Assembly: GCA_024711345.1 (NCBI GenBank)
Contig: JANJTA010000038.1
Location: 38,784 to 102,783, forward strand
Length of the DNA: 64,000 nt
Source: Rhodanobacter sp.
GTDB taxonomy: Bacteria; Pseudomonadota; Gammaproteobacteria; Xanthomonadales; Rhodanobacteraceae
Direction of reading: 5' to 3'
The translations under genes were made by a program, and so were the position numbers. How positions within the stretch are numbered: the first letter of the stretch is position 1; the number at the start of each line of letters is the position of its first letter. The notes below the pieces were generated by a model. That model had not been told where the DNA came from. It saw only the letters and a program-made list of their open reading frames with translations, and made no database searches. Shown here one piece after another: positions 47,429-55,419 of this stretch.

Positions 47429-48172
47429 TCATTCAAGGGCGCTTGTCCGGGCAATCAATGCCCGTTCCTTCCAGCGGTCGACGTTCACGCCTTTCACCAG
47501 CAGCCACAGTGCGAGAGAAAGTTCGGCCACGAGGCAAGGCATCAGGATCGCCGGGAACAGCCGCGCTTCGAACTCGGGTGCGAGCAGCAGGGCGACGCTG
47601 TTGATGAGATAACAAAGTCCGGCTATCTGCATGAGCACGCCCAGCAGCGGTGGCAGGAAACCGGACTTGCGGATCAGATGGCCCTCCACCAGACACACGC
47701 AACCAAAGAAGATCAGCCCCACGCCGAAGCCATATTCGTGCATCTCTATGGCGGCGTAGGACCACGCTTGCAGCTGGGCCATATCGATGGCTTTCAGGTA
47801 GGCGTTGTTGCCCAGCAGAAGCAGCGGCACCAGCAGGGTCAGTTTGTTCACGGCCAGCACGGCGGTCTGGATGAGGTTCAGAAGAAGATTGAGCAGCGCC
47901 AGGTTGCGACTGACCGGCCGCAACAAGACGTACAGCGCCCACATCACGAAGACGTCGCACACGTGCATCAACAGATCGCCGCCTATGCCGAGTCGCCACA
48001 GAGATTCGGAGGCCATGATCCGGCCGGCGGTTTGCGCCGCATCGCCGGCCACGACCAGCTTGCCGCGCACGAACAACTCGCCCATGGCGCCGGCAACGAT
48101 GATGACCAGGTAGAGCAGGCCGCCAAAGCGTGCATAAGCCTGCGGCGAGGTTTCCATTGCGGAGGTTGCCAA
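47429..48172 (-). CDS. DUF4386-family membrane protein
   Basis: 247 residues, six or seven hydrophobic helices, with FGGLLYLVIIVAGAMGELFV and the typical middle LLRPVSRNLALLNLLLNLIQ of the DUF4386 family (named from memory). A TTG start at 48172 has AAGGAAG 8 bases upstream; ATG 48157 is the alternative. Function unknown. Operonic with the GST gene downstream. Confidence 0.78.
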   Translation of the reverse strand: MATSAMETSPQAYARFGGLLYLVIIVAGAMGELFVRGKLVVAGDAAQTAGRIMASESLWRLGIGGDLLMHVCDVFVMWALYVLLRPVSRNLALLNLLLNLIQTAVLAVNKLTLLVPLLLLGNNAYLKAIDMAQLQAWSYAAIEMHEYGFGVGLIFFGCVCLVEGHLIRKSGFLPPLLGVLMQIAGLCYLINSVALLLAPEFEARLFPAILMPCLVAELSLALWLLVKGVNVDRWKERALIARTSALE

Positions 48173-48330
48173 GGTGAACTTCCTTCAAGCCGAGTGCGGG
48201 AGCGCAGGTGCTGCCAAGTTATCCGGGCTTTCGTCGCGTGGAGCGTGCCACTCGGCAGGTGCTATCCGGCCCATACGATCAGCAAGGTTGTGCGGTAGAG
48301 CCAGTCGGTCATTTCCAGTGCGGGCGGCTT

Positions 48331-48810
48331 TCAGCCGCGCCGCGCTGCCTCGATCGCCGCGATGTCGATCTTGCTCATGCCCATCATGGCCTCGAACGCG
48401 CGCTTGGCCGCGGCGGGATCCGGGTCGGTGACCGCGGCCATCAGGGCGCGCGGGGTGATCTGCCACGACAGGCCCCACCGGTCCTTGCACCAGCCGCATT
48501 CGCTGGCCTGGCCGCCGTGGTCGATGATCGCCTGCCACAGGCGGTCGGTTTCGGCCTGGTCGTCGGTGGCTACCTGGAACGAGAACGACTCGTTGTGCGG
48601 CATGCCGGGGCCGCCGTTCATGCCCAGGCAGGGGATGCCCATGACGGTGAACTCCACCATCAGCACGTCGCCCTGCTTGCCCGCCGGATAGTCGCCGGGT
48701 GCGCGGTGGATGGCGCCCACGGCGCTGTCCGGGAACGTCCTGGCGTAGAACGTGGCGGCGTCCAGCGCGGTGCCGTCGTACCAGAGGCAGATCGTGTTCT
48801 TGCTGGGCAT
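48331..48810 (-). CDS. PhnB-like VOC-family protein
   Basis: 159 residues. MPSKNTICLWYDGTALDAAT, FTVMGIPCLGMNGGPGMPHN and CGWCKDRWGLSWQITP are signatures of the 3-demethylubiquinone-9 methyltransferase-like (PhnB) VOC group; despite the name most are not methyltransferases. Downstream is the DUF4386-GST pair. Confidence 0.88.
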   Translation of the reverse strand: MPSKNTICLWYDGTALDAATFYARTFPDSAVGAIHRAPGDYPAGKQGDVLMVEFTVMGIPCLGMNGGPGMPHNESFSFQVATDDQAETDRLWQAIIDHGGQASECGWCKDRWGLSWQITPRALMAAVTDPDPAAAKRAFEAMMGMSKIDIAAIEAARRG

Positions 48811-48932
48811 GGCGGTTCTCCGGGTTCAAGGGCGGCGAGAGTGCCGTTCATGCCTGCGACGAATGGCGAGCGCGTGGATCGACACGCGCCGCGCGGCCGG
48901 GCGGTTTCCAACGACGCGGGGGCGGTGCCCGG

Positions 48933-49862
48933 TCAGTAGAACCGGATGCCCGGCCTCAGCACGAGCTGGAAGAACAGCAGCAAGGCCACGACGGCGGCGA
49001 ACGGATAGGCGAGTCGCCAGGCGGTCGCGGCGCCGCTGGCCGCGGCCCCGCGCGTGCGCCAGGCTCCTGCCTGGATCCACGGGATGCCGGGCAGCACCAC
49101 CAGCAGCGGCACGAGGACGACCTCCAGCGGCTCGCGCGGGATGCGGAACGGAATGACCAGCGCGCTGGCGAGCAGGGCGGGCAGCGTCACGGTCCGGAAC
49201 ACGAATCGCGTGCGGGTGCCGGGACTGGCGATGGCTGCCGGCGAATCCGCGAGCGCAAGCGCAGGCTGGCGCAGCTGCAGGGCAACCAGCGGCATCAGGC
49301 CGAGCGCCAGCAGGCCCGCGCCAAGGCGGGCGTCGGCGTCGAGCTGCAGATAGCCCATCGCCATGCCGACGTCGCTGCCCGGGCTGAGCGCGCCGATGAC
49401 GAACTGCGGCAGCGCCATGAAGCAGCCGACGTAGGCCATCCAGAACAGCATCAGTCGGGCGCTGCCCGGCCATGGCCGCGGGCGCCGCAGCAGCCACAGG
49501 CAGCACAGGCCGACCGCCAGCGTGGCCAGCGCCCCGGTGCCCTGGAACAGCGCGGCGAGCAGGTTCGCGCCTTCCCAGCTGTGGTTGTTGTGGTACAGGG
49601 TCGGGTGCAGGCCGGGCGTGAGCGCCTTCGGCAGCACCAGGGCCAGTTCCTGGAGCAAGAACGTCAGGTTGAAGGCCAGCACGTAGAGCAGGGTCGAGGC
49701 CGCCGTGAGGCGCCAGCCCGGGGCGGACGTCGCGGGCGCGGCGTGCGGGGCGCGCGCGAAGACGAAGCCGGCCAGCCCGAGCGCCAGCGGGCCGGCGACC
49801 ATCGTCAGCGCGGCGGTGGCGAGTATCCAGGTCGGTCCGGCAGCCATCTTCCTGCGTCTCAT
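48933..49862 (-). CDS. Polytopic membrane protein of unknown function
   Basis: 309 residues, about eight hydrophobic helices (for example AALTMVAGPLALGLAGFVFA; GAGLLALGLMPLVALQL; YPFAAVVALLLFFQLVL). A conserved-looking LYHNNHSWEGANLLAALFQG loop. No family recognised. Starts possible at ATG 49862 or 49847; neither has a convincing ribosome site, so the N-terminus is uncertain. Confidence 0.65.
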   Translation of the reverse strand: MRRRKMAAGPTWILATAALTMVAGPLALGLAGFVFARAPHAAPATSAPGWRLTAASTLLYVLAFNLTFLLQELALVLPKALTPGLHPTLYHNNHSWEGANLLAALFQGTGALATLAVGLCCLWLLRRPRPWPGSARLMLFWMAYVGCFMALPQFVIGALSPGSDVGMAMGYLQLDADARLGAGLLALGLMPLVALQLRQPALALADSPAAIASPGTRTRFVFRTVTLPALLASALVIPFRIPREPLEVVLVPLLVVLPGIPWIQAGAWRTRGAAASGAATAWRLAYPFAAVVALLLFFQLVLRPGIRFY

Positions 49863-50019
49863 CGGGGATCGGGAGGCATGTTGCCGGCCGCTGTCCGCAG
49901 TGTCGATAGGCCGGAATGGCCAGGGACGATGGCCGGCCGGACCGGTGGCGATCCACGGCAACGCCGCGAGACCAGGGCCTGGAGAGACGTTTGCCCGTGG
50001 CGAAAAGGGCTGCTTCGTC

Positions 50020-50781
50020 TTACGCGCCGGTCGCCACCTCGATGCACAGGCACGGATCGAAGTGCGGGTTCTCGTTCACCCCGCCGACGCTGTAGCCGCG
50101 CGGGTTGCATACCACCCGGGTGCCGTTCGCCGTGTAGTCGAAACTGTCGTGGGTGTGGCCGTGGATCCACAACGCGGCGCGACCCATCAGCGCGCTGCAG
50201 TCGGACACGAAGGCCGCGCTGACCGGCGAATCGGCGAAGCGCGGGTGGACGCTGCGCGGGGTCGGCGCGTGGTGGGTGACGACCACGGTCGGCCCGGCGA
50301 AAGGCTGTTCCAGTACGGAGGCGAGCCAGGCGTACTGTTCGGCGAACAGCGCGCAGGCGTCGGCCGGGGTGAACACGCTGCCGTCGGCGTTGCGGATGGC
50401 GGCGAAGTCGCGCATGAACTGCGCCGACGCCGTCATCGCGAGATCCTTGCCGTCGACGCCGAACAGTTCGAAATCCGTCCACAGGGTGGCGCCCACGAAG
50501 CGCACGCCGCCGATCGTGCAGGTGTCCTGGTCCAGCAGCTCGATGCCGTGTTCGCGGGCGCTGCGGGCCAGCCCCTGGCGCACCTGCGGGATGGCGCCGC
50601 CGTAGAACTCGTGGTTGCCGGGGACGTACAGCACCGGGCGACCCAGGCCGGCGGCCCATTGCATCGCCTCGGCCGCCGGACGCCGGATGTCGCCGGCAAG
50701 GATGGTCACGTCCGCCACCACTTCGGGCGGCGGCATGCCCTGCGCGCTCAGGTGCAGGTCGGACAGGATGTGCAGGCGCAT
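50020..50781 (-). CDS. Calcineurin-like metallophosphoesterase
   Basis: 253 residues. All five metal motifs are visible: SDLHL (7-11), AGDI (29-32), GNHE (55-58), VVTHHAP and GHTHD. Cytosolic, substrate unknown, similar to YfcE/YbbF-type proteins. Starts 12 bases after the GFA gene and is probably co-transcribed. Confidence 0.9.
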   Translation of the reverse strand: MRLHILSDLHLSAQGMPPPEVVADVTILAGDIRRPAAEAMQWAAGLGRPVLYVPGNHEFYGGAIPQVRQGLARSAREHGIELLDQDTCTIGGVRFVGATLWTDFELFGVDGKDLAMTASAQFMRDFAAIRNADGSVFTPADACALFAEQYAWLASVLEQPFAGPTVVVTHHAPTPRSVHPRFADSPVSAAFVSDCSALMGRAALWIHGHTHDSFDYTANGTRVVCNPRGYSVGGVNENPHFDPCLCIEVATGA

Positions 50782-50793
50782 GCGGTGCTCCGC

Positions 50794-51258
50794 TCAGGCA
50801 TCCGCGGTCGCGGCGGCGTAAGCCTCGACCAGCGGCTGGTAATCCTCCATCGCCGGGAAGCCGGCGTAGCTGTGCCGGGCCGGGGTCGATGCCCAGGCGA
50901 GCCGGGCATCGGTGCAGGTTTCGATGAAAGGCACGAAGTCGGCGTGCGGGTCGAGCACCGAAGGACGCAGGTTGACGAGCCAGTCGAGCCCGGCCGGGCG
51001 GGTCATCACCCACGACTTGCAGAACGCACAGTACAGGTGGCTGTGTTCCTCCTGCAGGCCGCCGCGGACCAGTTCGCCGGCGATCACCTCCACGCCGTCG
51101 GCGGGCAGGGCCAACGACAGCGAGAATGCGCTGCCGGTCATCTTCTGGCAGCCGTGGCAGTGGCACGCCATGCTGAGCATGGCCGGCTTGGTGACGCGCA
51201 GGCGTACGCGGCCGCAGCGGCAGGTGCCGGTGGCGGGAAGCTGGCGCGGATAGGGCAT
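50794..51258 (-). CDS. GFA/CENP-V-family zinc protein
   Basis: 154 residues. Zinc-binding cysteines Cys13 and Cys15 (TCRCG), the CHCHGCQK cluster (Cys32, Cys34, Cys37) and CAFC near 77-80. This is the glutathione-dependent formaldehyde-activating (GFA) fold. True formaldehyde activation is uncertain, since most GFA-fold proteins differ. ATG 51258. The 514 bases upstream hold only the frameshifted ORF at 51403. Confidence 0.87.
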   Translation of the reverse strand: MPYPRQLPATGTCRCGRVRLRVTKPAMLSMACHCHGCQKMTGSAFSLSLALPADGVEVIAGELVRGGLQEEHSHLYCAFCKSWVMTRPAGLDWLVNLRPSVLDPHADFVPFIETCTDARLAWASTPARHSYAGFPAMEDYQPLVEAYAAATADA

Positions 51259-51402
51259 GGGCGGGTTCCTCGCTGGGGAAAGGTGCCGGGGCAATCCCGG
51301 TGTCGCGGACGGCTTATTTAGTCACACGGGCCGCGGCAGGTCACTTGTCGCCATGCCCAGGCCCGGGAGTACGATGCCGTCTCCTTGGCTGCGGGAGAGC
51401 GG

Positions 51403-51615
51403 CATGCCCCGATCGAGCGACGAGAAGCTGCGTGCCTGGGCGACGCGCTGTGTCAGCAACGAGCCGACCGCGCCAGCAGCATCTGGGCCATGCTCGAAGA
51501 AGGACCCGGCGACGACGCCGTGAAGAAGGAGCAGTTGCGGCACTCCGGCCGGGTCAACAAGGAGATCCACGAAGCCAAGGTGCTTTCGGGCCGCCGGGGC
51601 TGCACGCTGTTTTAG
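51403..51615 (+). pseudogene. Small ORF, apparently frameshifted
   Basis: ATG 51403 encodes MPRSSDEKLRAWA; a second frame then gives GDALCQQRADRASSIWAMLE, EGPGDDAVKKEQLRHSGRVN and KEIHEAKVLSG before a TAG at 51613. The join near 51440 would yield one coherent about 70-residue charged protein. No family recognised. Confidence 0.35.
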
Positions 51616-51772
51616 CCGCTCGGCCGCCGAAGGCGGAGACGGTGCTGGGTTCGCTTTCGACGCAGTGCCGGTGGGTTGAAGTCGTGGTTCTGGATAACCG
51701 AGTGTCGGCCACGCCGCGGAACCGGCTGCGGGCCGTTGACGCAGCCCCAGTCGCTCCGATCGAGGAAAGATC

Positions 51773-52888
51773 ATGGAAAAGATGAGTCCGGCGCAAATCG
51801 GTGCAGAGATCCAGAAATTCTTCCCCCACTTCGACTCCGACAAGCAGAAAGACGACAAGACCAAGTTCAAGGGCGCATTCCAGAACCGGGACGGCTTGAT
51901 GGTGTACGCCGGTGAGTCGGCGTTGTTCCACGATCTGTGCCAGATCGGCGCACTGCTGACGGACGAGGCCGTGTGCCTGAAACACCTCAAGACGTTGAAT
52001 GAGCGGATGGCGCTCGAATTCGCGCAGCTGAACTCCGAGGATCCTCGCATCAAGTCGCCCACGCTCACGCAACGAGCGGGGAACGACCAGGTCTACAAGA
52101 ATGTCGCCAGGCCGGAGTGGCTGCTGGACAAGCCGCCGAAGTTCGGCGGCATCCTCAAGAAGATCCTCATGGCGGAGGAGCTGAAGTGGGGATTCAACGG
52201 CGGCGAGGCCGCGCCGACCGAGTTGCCCACCTTGTCCGGGTTCGTCCACCCCGACAGCTTCAACGACCTGCTGCTGCGGCAGGCGCGTCACTGGAAGGAC
52301 CCGGGCGCTTCCATCAACCACGGCGAATACACCCATCGCCTGCAGTGGTGGATCATCTGCTGCGAACACGCCAGCGGCGGCCTGTACCGCCTGAAGCAGC
52401 CCCCCGTGAAGCGCTTCCGGCAACTTCCGAAATACACGACTTCGTATTGGCGCGCCGCGCAGATCAAGGCCAACAATGCCACCGCCGAGACGGCGGCCTT
52501 GTACCCCTCGCTGGCCGACGTGTACACCAACCGCTCGCTCTGGGATTTCCTGTGCGATTGCGTACCGGCCGACGATTCCATGAGAGAGAGCACGCCGGCC
52601 AGCGATACGTTCCGTTCGCCCCAGTACATGAACCTGTACCTGACGGCTCCCGCCCGCGAGTTCGATCACCCCGACATCCGCGTGCTCTACAACTACCTGG
52701 TAGCGCGCTTCAACAAGCGCACCTGGCAGAACGCCAACAACATGCTGCGACCCTACAAGGCCGTGCTGGCAAAGAAGTGTGGCATGAGCGAGGGACAATT
52801 CGAGCTGGCCTTCGCGGACGTATCGAAGTACGGCCAGACGGACGTCTTCGCCACGGTCGACGGGCAGGTGGTAAGCAAGCCCAAGTGA
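51773..52888 (+). CDS. Hypothetical protein, possibly LirA/MavJ-effector-like
   Basis: 371 residues, soluble, no signal peptide, less GC-rich than neighbours. Landmarks: FFPHFDSDKQKDDKTKFKGA, the segment HWKDPGASINHGEYTHRLQW near 178-197 with WWIICCEHASGG after it, and a C-terminal helical part. The HGEYTHR segment recalls the LirA/MavJ type IV effector-like family as I remember it; that is a weak assignment. No secretion genes nearby. Confidence 0.55.
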   Translation: MEKMSPAQIGAEIQKFFPHFDSDKQKDDKTKFKGAFQNRDGLMVYAGESALFHDLCQIGALLTDEAVCLKHLKTLNERMALEFAQLNSEDPRIKSPTLTQRAGNDQVYKNVARPEWLLDKPPKFGGILKKILMAEELKWGFNGGEAAPTELPTLSGFVHPDSFNDLLLRQARHWKDPGASINHGEYTHRLQWWIICCEHASGGLYRLKQPPVKRFRQLPKYTTSYWRAAQIKANNATAETAALYPSLADVYTNRSLWDFLCDCVPADDSMRESTPASDTFRSPQYMNLYLTAPAREFDHPDIRVLYNYLVARFNKRTWQNANNMLRPYKAVLAKKCGMSEGQFELAFADVSKYGQTDVFATVDGQVVSKPK

Positions 52889-52974
52889 GCAGCAGCCGGG
52901 GCCGGGCGAAGCGGCTCGGGTTCACCCATCCACCGTCGGGTTGGGCAAAGGAACCCGTCCTTCGCTTCGCCCCG

Positions 52975-53562
52975 CTACTTCATCCGCGTGTCGGTGGCCA
53001 CCCAGTTGGTTTCCCAGGTCTTGCCGCCGTCGTCCGAGAAGGCCTGCTCGAAGCGGATCGTGTCGGCATCGAGCGGCGTGATCACGAAGCGGACGAAGAT
53101 GGCGCGCCCGTCGAAGTCTTCCTGGTCGTAGAACTCGCCGCGGCCGTCGACGAATCCGCCGATGGTCGGCTGCCCCAGCGTTCCGCTGCTGCTGTTGGCG
53201 AAGTTGAGGCTCCACTGGTGCGAGCGCGGGTTGTAGAGCCGCAGATTCAGGCCCTCGAAATGGCCGTCCGGGCCGTCGGCCGTCAGTTCGACCAGGTTGG
53301 CGCGGCCGTTCCAGACCTTGCGCACGGTGGTGACGCCCTCGTATTCCAGCCACTCGCTGGATCCCGACAGGGGATGCGCCAGCCGCTTCAGGCGCGTGCG
53401 CCAGGTGCCGATCTCGAAATCGAAATCGTGCTGGCCATCGCGCGGTGTTTCCGCGCCTGCCTTGGCGGCCTGCGCCGTCTGCGCGCCGGCGGGCGCAACC
53501 GGCAGGTACGGCAGCCCCATGATGGCCAGGCACGACAGGAAAGCGCGGTAATGGCTCGGCAT
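52975..53562 (-). CDS. DUF1579-like secreted protein
   Basis: 195 residues. Signal peptide (about 8-27). HDFDFEIGTWRTRLKRLAHP, then a lipocalin-like series of strands (GHFEGLNLRLYNPRSHQWSL; GEFYDQEDFDGRAIFVRFVI; FSDDGGKTWETNWVATDTR). Resembles DUF1579 proteins. Divergent from the HxlR gene with 44 bases between starts, so perhaps its target. Confidence 0.72.
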   Translation of the reverse strand: MPSHYRAFLSCLAIMGLPYLPVAPAGAQTAQAAKAGAETPRDGQHDFDFEIGTWRTRLKRLAHPLSGSSEWLEYEGVTTVRKVWNGRANLVELTADGPDGHFEGLNLRLYNPRSHQWSLNFANSSSGTLGQPTIGGFVDGRGEFYDQEDFDGRAIFVRFVITPLDADTIRFEQAFSDDGGKTWETNWVATDTRMK

Positions 53563-53606
53563 GGCATGCTCCGGCGTGGTTCGATCGACTGAAGCTAGAG
53601 GCAGCC

Positions 53607-54029
53607 ATGTCCAGCGACAAGAAGGCACGTCCAGGTGCGTATCCGCCGGCTACGTTCCATCCGCTGGCGGATTGCCCGCTGCACGCGGCCTTCGTCGCGG
53701 TCGGCGGCAAATGGAAGCTCACCATCCTGTACTGGCTGGCGCGCGAGCCCCATCACTTTTCCGGCCTGCTGCGCCGCGTCGCGCCGATCTCGCACAAGGT
53801 GTTGACCGAGCAGCTGCGCGAGCTCGAAACCGATGGCCTGGTCGAGCGCCTGGCGGGCGGGCCGGTACCGGCGCCGGTGCAGTACCGCCTGAGCGGTTAC
53901 GGAGCAACGGTCTTGCCGCTGGTGGAGGAGGCAAGGGTCTGGGGGCTGGCGCACCTGCAGCGGACGCGCGGTCCGGCTGCGCTGCCGTCGACGGCCGCGC
54001 TGGGTTGCGGCGAAGCCCTGCACAACTAG
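53607..54029 (+). CDS. HxlR-family transcriptional regulator
   Basis: 140 residues. Winged-helix: CPLHAAFVAVGGKWKLTILY (start of helix 1), FSGLLRRVAPISHKVLTEQL, RELETDGLVERLAG: the HxlR/MarR-like pattern. The family often senses redox or aldehyde stress through a Cys near the N-terminus (Cys23 here). Divergent from the DUF1579 gene, probable autoregulation from the shared 44-base gap. Confidence 0.9.
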   Translation: MSSDKKARPGAYPPATFHPLADCPLHAAFVAVGGKWKLTILYWLAREPHHFSGLLRRVAPISHKVLTEQLRELETDGLVERLAGGPVPAPVQYRLSGYGATVLPLVEEARVWGLAHLQRTRGPAALPSTAALGCGEALHN

Positions 54030-54128
54030 CGGGGCCGGCTTCCTCGCGGACGGCTTGGGTGGCCATCGTCACGCCATCTTGGCCTGGGCCTGCCTAGGCT
54101 GATTCGCCATCCGCCACGAGATGCCGCC

Positions 54129-54422
54129 ATGCCGACACTACGCCTGCGCCTGACCGGAAGCGACGATGACGTCCGCGCCGTAACCAATCTGCTGCAGAGC
54201 ATGGACGGCATCGAGCGCGTGGAGGAGGTCGCGGACATGATGGACCGCATGGACGACGCGGATTCCAGCTCCGCCGGCCTGAGCGACACCCACGGGCCCG
54301 ACGCGCACGAGCTGGAGATCGAGGCGCCGAACGCCTCCACCGCGCGCAAGGTGCGCGAGGCGGTCGAGGCGCTGGCGTTCGAGCTGGATGCGCTGGTGGA
54401 GTTCGAGGAAGAAGAGGAGTGA
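54129..54422 (+). CDS. Small acidic hypothetical protein
   Basis: 97 residues, strongly acidic (ends in a run of Glu). MPTLRLRLTGSDDDVRAVTN suggests a ferredoxin-like alpha-beta start, and MMDRMDDADSSSAG is a disordered linker. No family recognised. Convergent with the DUF1428 gene. Confidence 0.6.
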   Translation: MPTLRLRLTGSDDDVRAVTNLLQSMDGIERVEEVADMMDRMDDADSSSAGLSDTHGPDAHELEIEAPNASTARKVREAVEALAFELDALVEFEEEEE

Positions 54423-54434
54423 GCGCGCCGCACG

Positions 54435-54791
54435 CTAGGCGGGCAGGCTGACCACCGGCACGAAGCCGCCGAAGATCATGCGCTTGCCGTCGAACGGCAT
54501 GTCGCCGGGGCCGGGCATGCGCGGGTCCTGCATGATCCGCTCCATGCCGGCGTCGCGGCTGGCCTTGTCGGGCCATTCGATCCACGAGAACACCACCGAT
54601 TCGCCCGCCTTGGCCTGCACGGCGCGGCGGAAGTCGGTGAGCTTGCCGTCCGGCACGTCGTCGCCCCAGCACTCCACCACCCGCGTGGCGCCGAACTCCA
54701 GGAACATGGCGTCGAAGTGGCGGGCATGCGCGATGAACTGCTCGCGGTTGGCGTCCGGCACGGCGATCACGAAACCATCGACATAGGACAT
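54435..54791 (-). CDS. DUF1428-family protein
   Basis: 118 residues. YVDGFVIAVPDANREQFIAH, VECWGDDVPDGKLTDFRRAV, SWIEWPDKASRDAGM and DMPFDGKRMIFGGF are the hallmark segments of DUF1428 (ferredoxin-like, YbaA type). Role unknown. The next SRPBCC gene upstream is on the same strand. Confidence 0.9.
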   Translation of the reverse strand: MSYVDGFVIAVPDANREQFIAHARHFDAMFLEFGATRVVECWGDDVPDGKLTDFRRAVQAKAGESVVFSWIEWPDKASRDAGMERIMQDPRMPGPGDMPFDGKRMIFGGFVPVVSLPA

Positions 54792-54895
54792 GGCGGTCTC
54801 CTGCGCAAACGGCGGCCGGCAGGGCCGCCTTCTTGGTGACGACGAGCGGACGTGCGCGAAATCGACACGGTGGCGTCGAGCCGCCGCGGCGCCGC

Positions 54896-55342
54896 TCAGC
54901 CCGGGATGTCCGGTTCCACCAGCTGGCCCAACAGCAGCAGCGATTCCTGCCAGCCCAGGTAGCACTGCTCGACCGGGATGACCGCGGGCACGCCTTCCTG
55001 CACCACCTGCACGTCGGTGCCGCAGGACACCGCGCGCAGGGTGACGGTGGTGGTCATTTCGCCGGGCAGGCCGGGGTCGTCGAAGCGGTCGCTGTAGCGG
55101 ATGCGCTCGCCCGGCACCAGTTCGCGGTAGGTGCCGCCGAAGCTGTGTCCGTGGCCGCTGGAGAAGTTGGTGAAGGTCATCCGGTGCTGGCCGCCGACCC
55201 GGGCGTCGAGCTCGTGCACCTTGCAGGTGAAGCCGTGCGGCGGCAGCCACTTGGCGATCGCCTCGGGGTCGAGGAAGGCGCGGTAGATCCGCTCGGGCGG
55301 CGCGCGCAGCACGCGGTGGAGGCGGAGCGTGTTGGTGGTCAT
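54896..55342 (-). CDS. SRPBCC/AHSA1-like protein
   Basis: 148 residues. LHRVLRAPPERIYRAFLDPE, the FNFSSGHGHSF-like loop (TFTNFSSGHGHSFGGTY) and CYLGWQESLLLLGQLVEPDI are AHSA1-type START-fold signatures. Usually encoded near ArsR regulators or DUF1428, as here. Ligand unknown. Confidence 0.88.
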   Translation of the reverse strand: MTTNTLRLHRVLRAPPERIYRAFLDPEAIAKWLPPHGFTCKVHELDARVGGQHRMTFTNFSSGHGHSFGGTYRELVPGERIRYSDRFDDPGLPGEMTTTVTLRAVSCGTDVQVVQEGVPAVIPVEQCYLGWQESLLLLGQLVEPDIPG

Positions 55343-55419
55343 GGCGGTTTTCCGTGGCGGAGGACGAGCCCTCACCCTCAGGACGAACGGGCGCGGCGGA
55401 AATCGACCGGCGCGTGGCC

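Noticed and set aside
51403..51615. Two separate small genes
   Set aside because: Neither frame alone has a sensible start and end; the joined reading is more coherent, so one frameshifted ORF is preferred.
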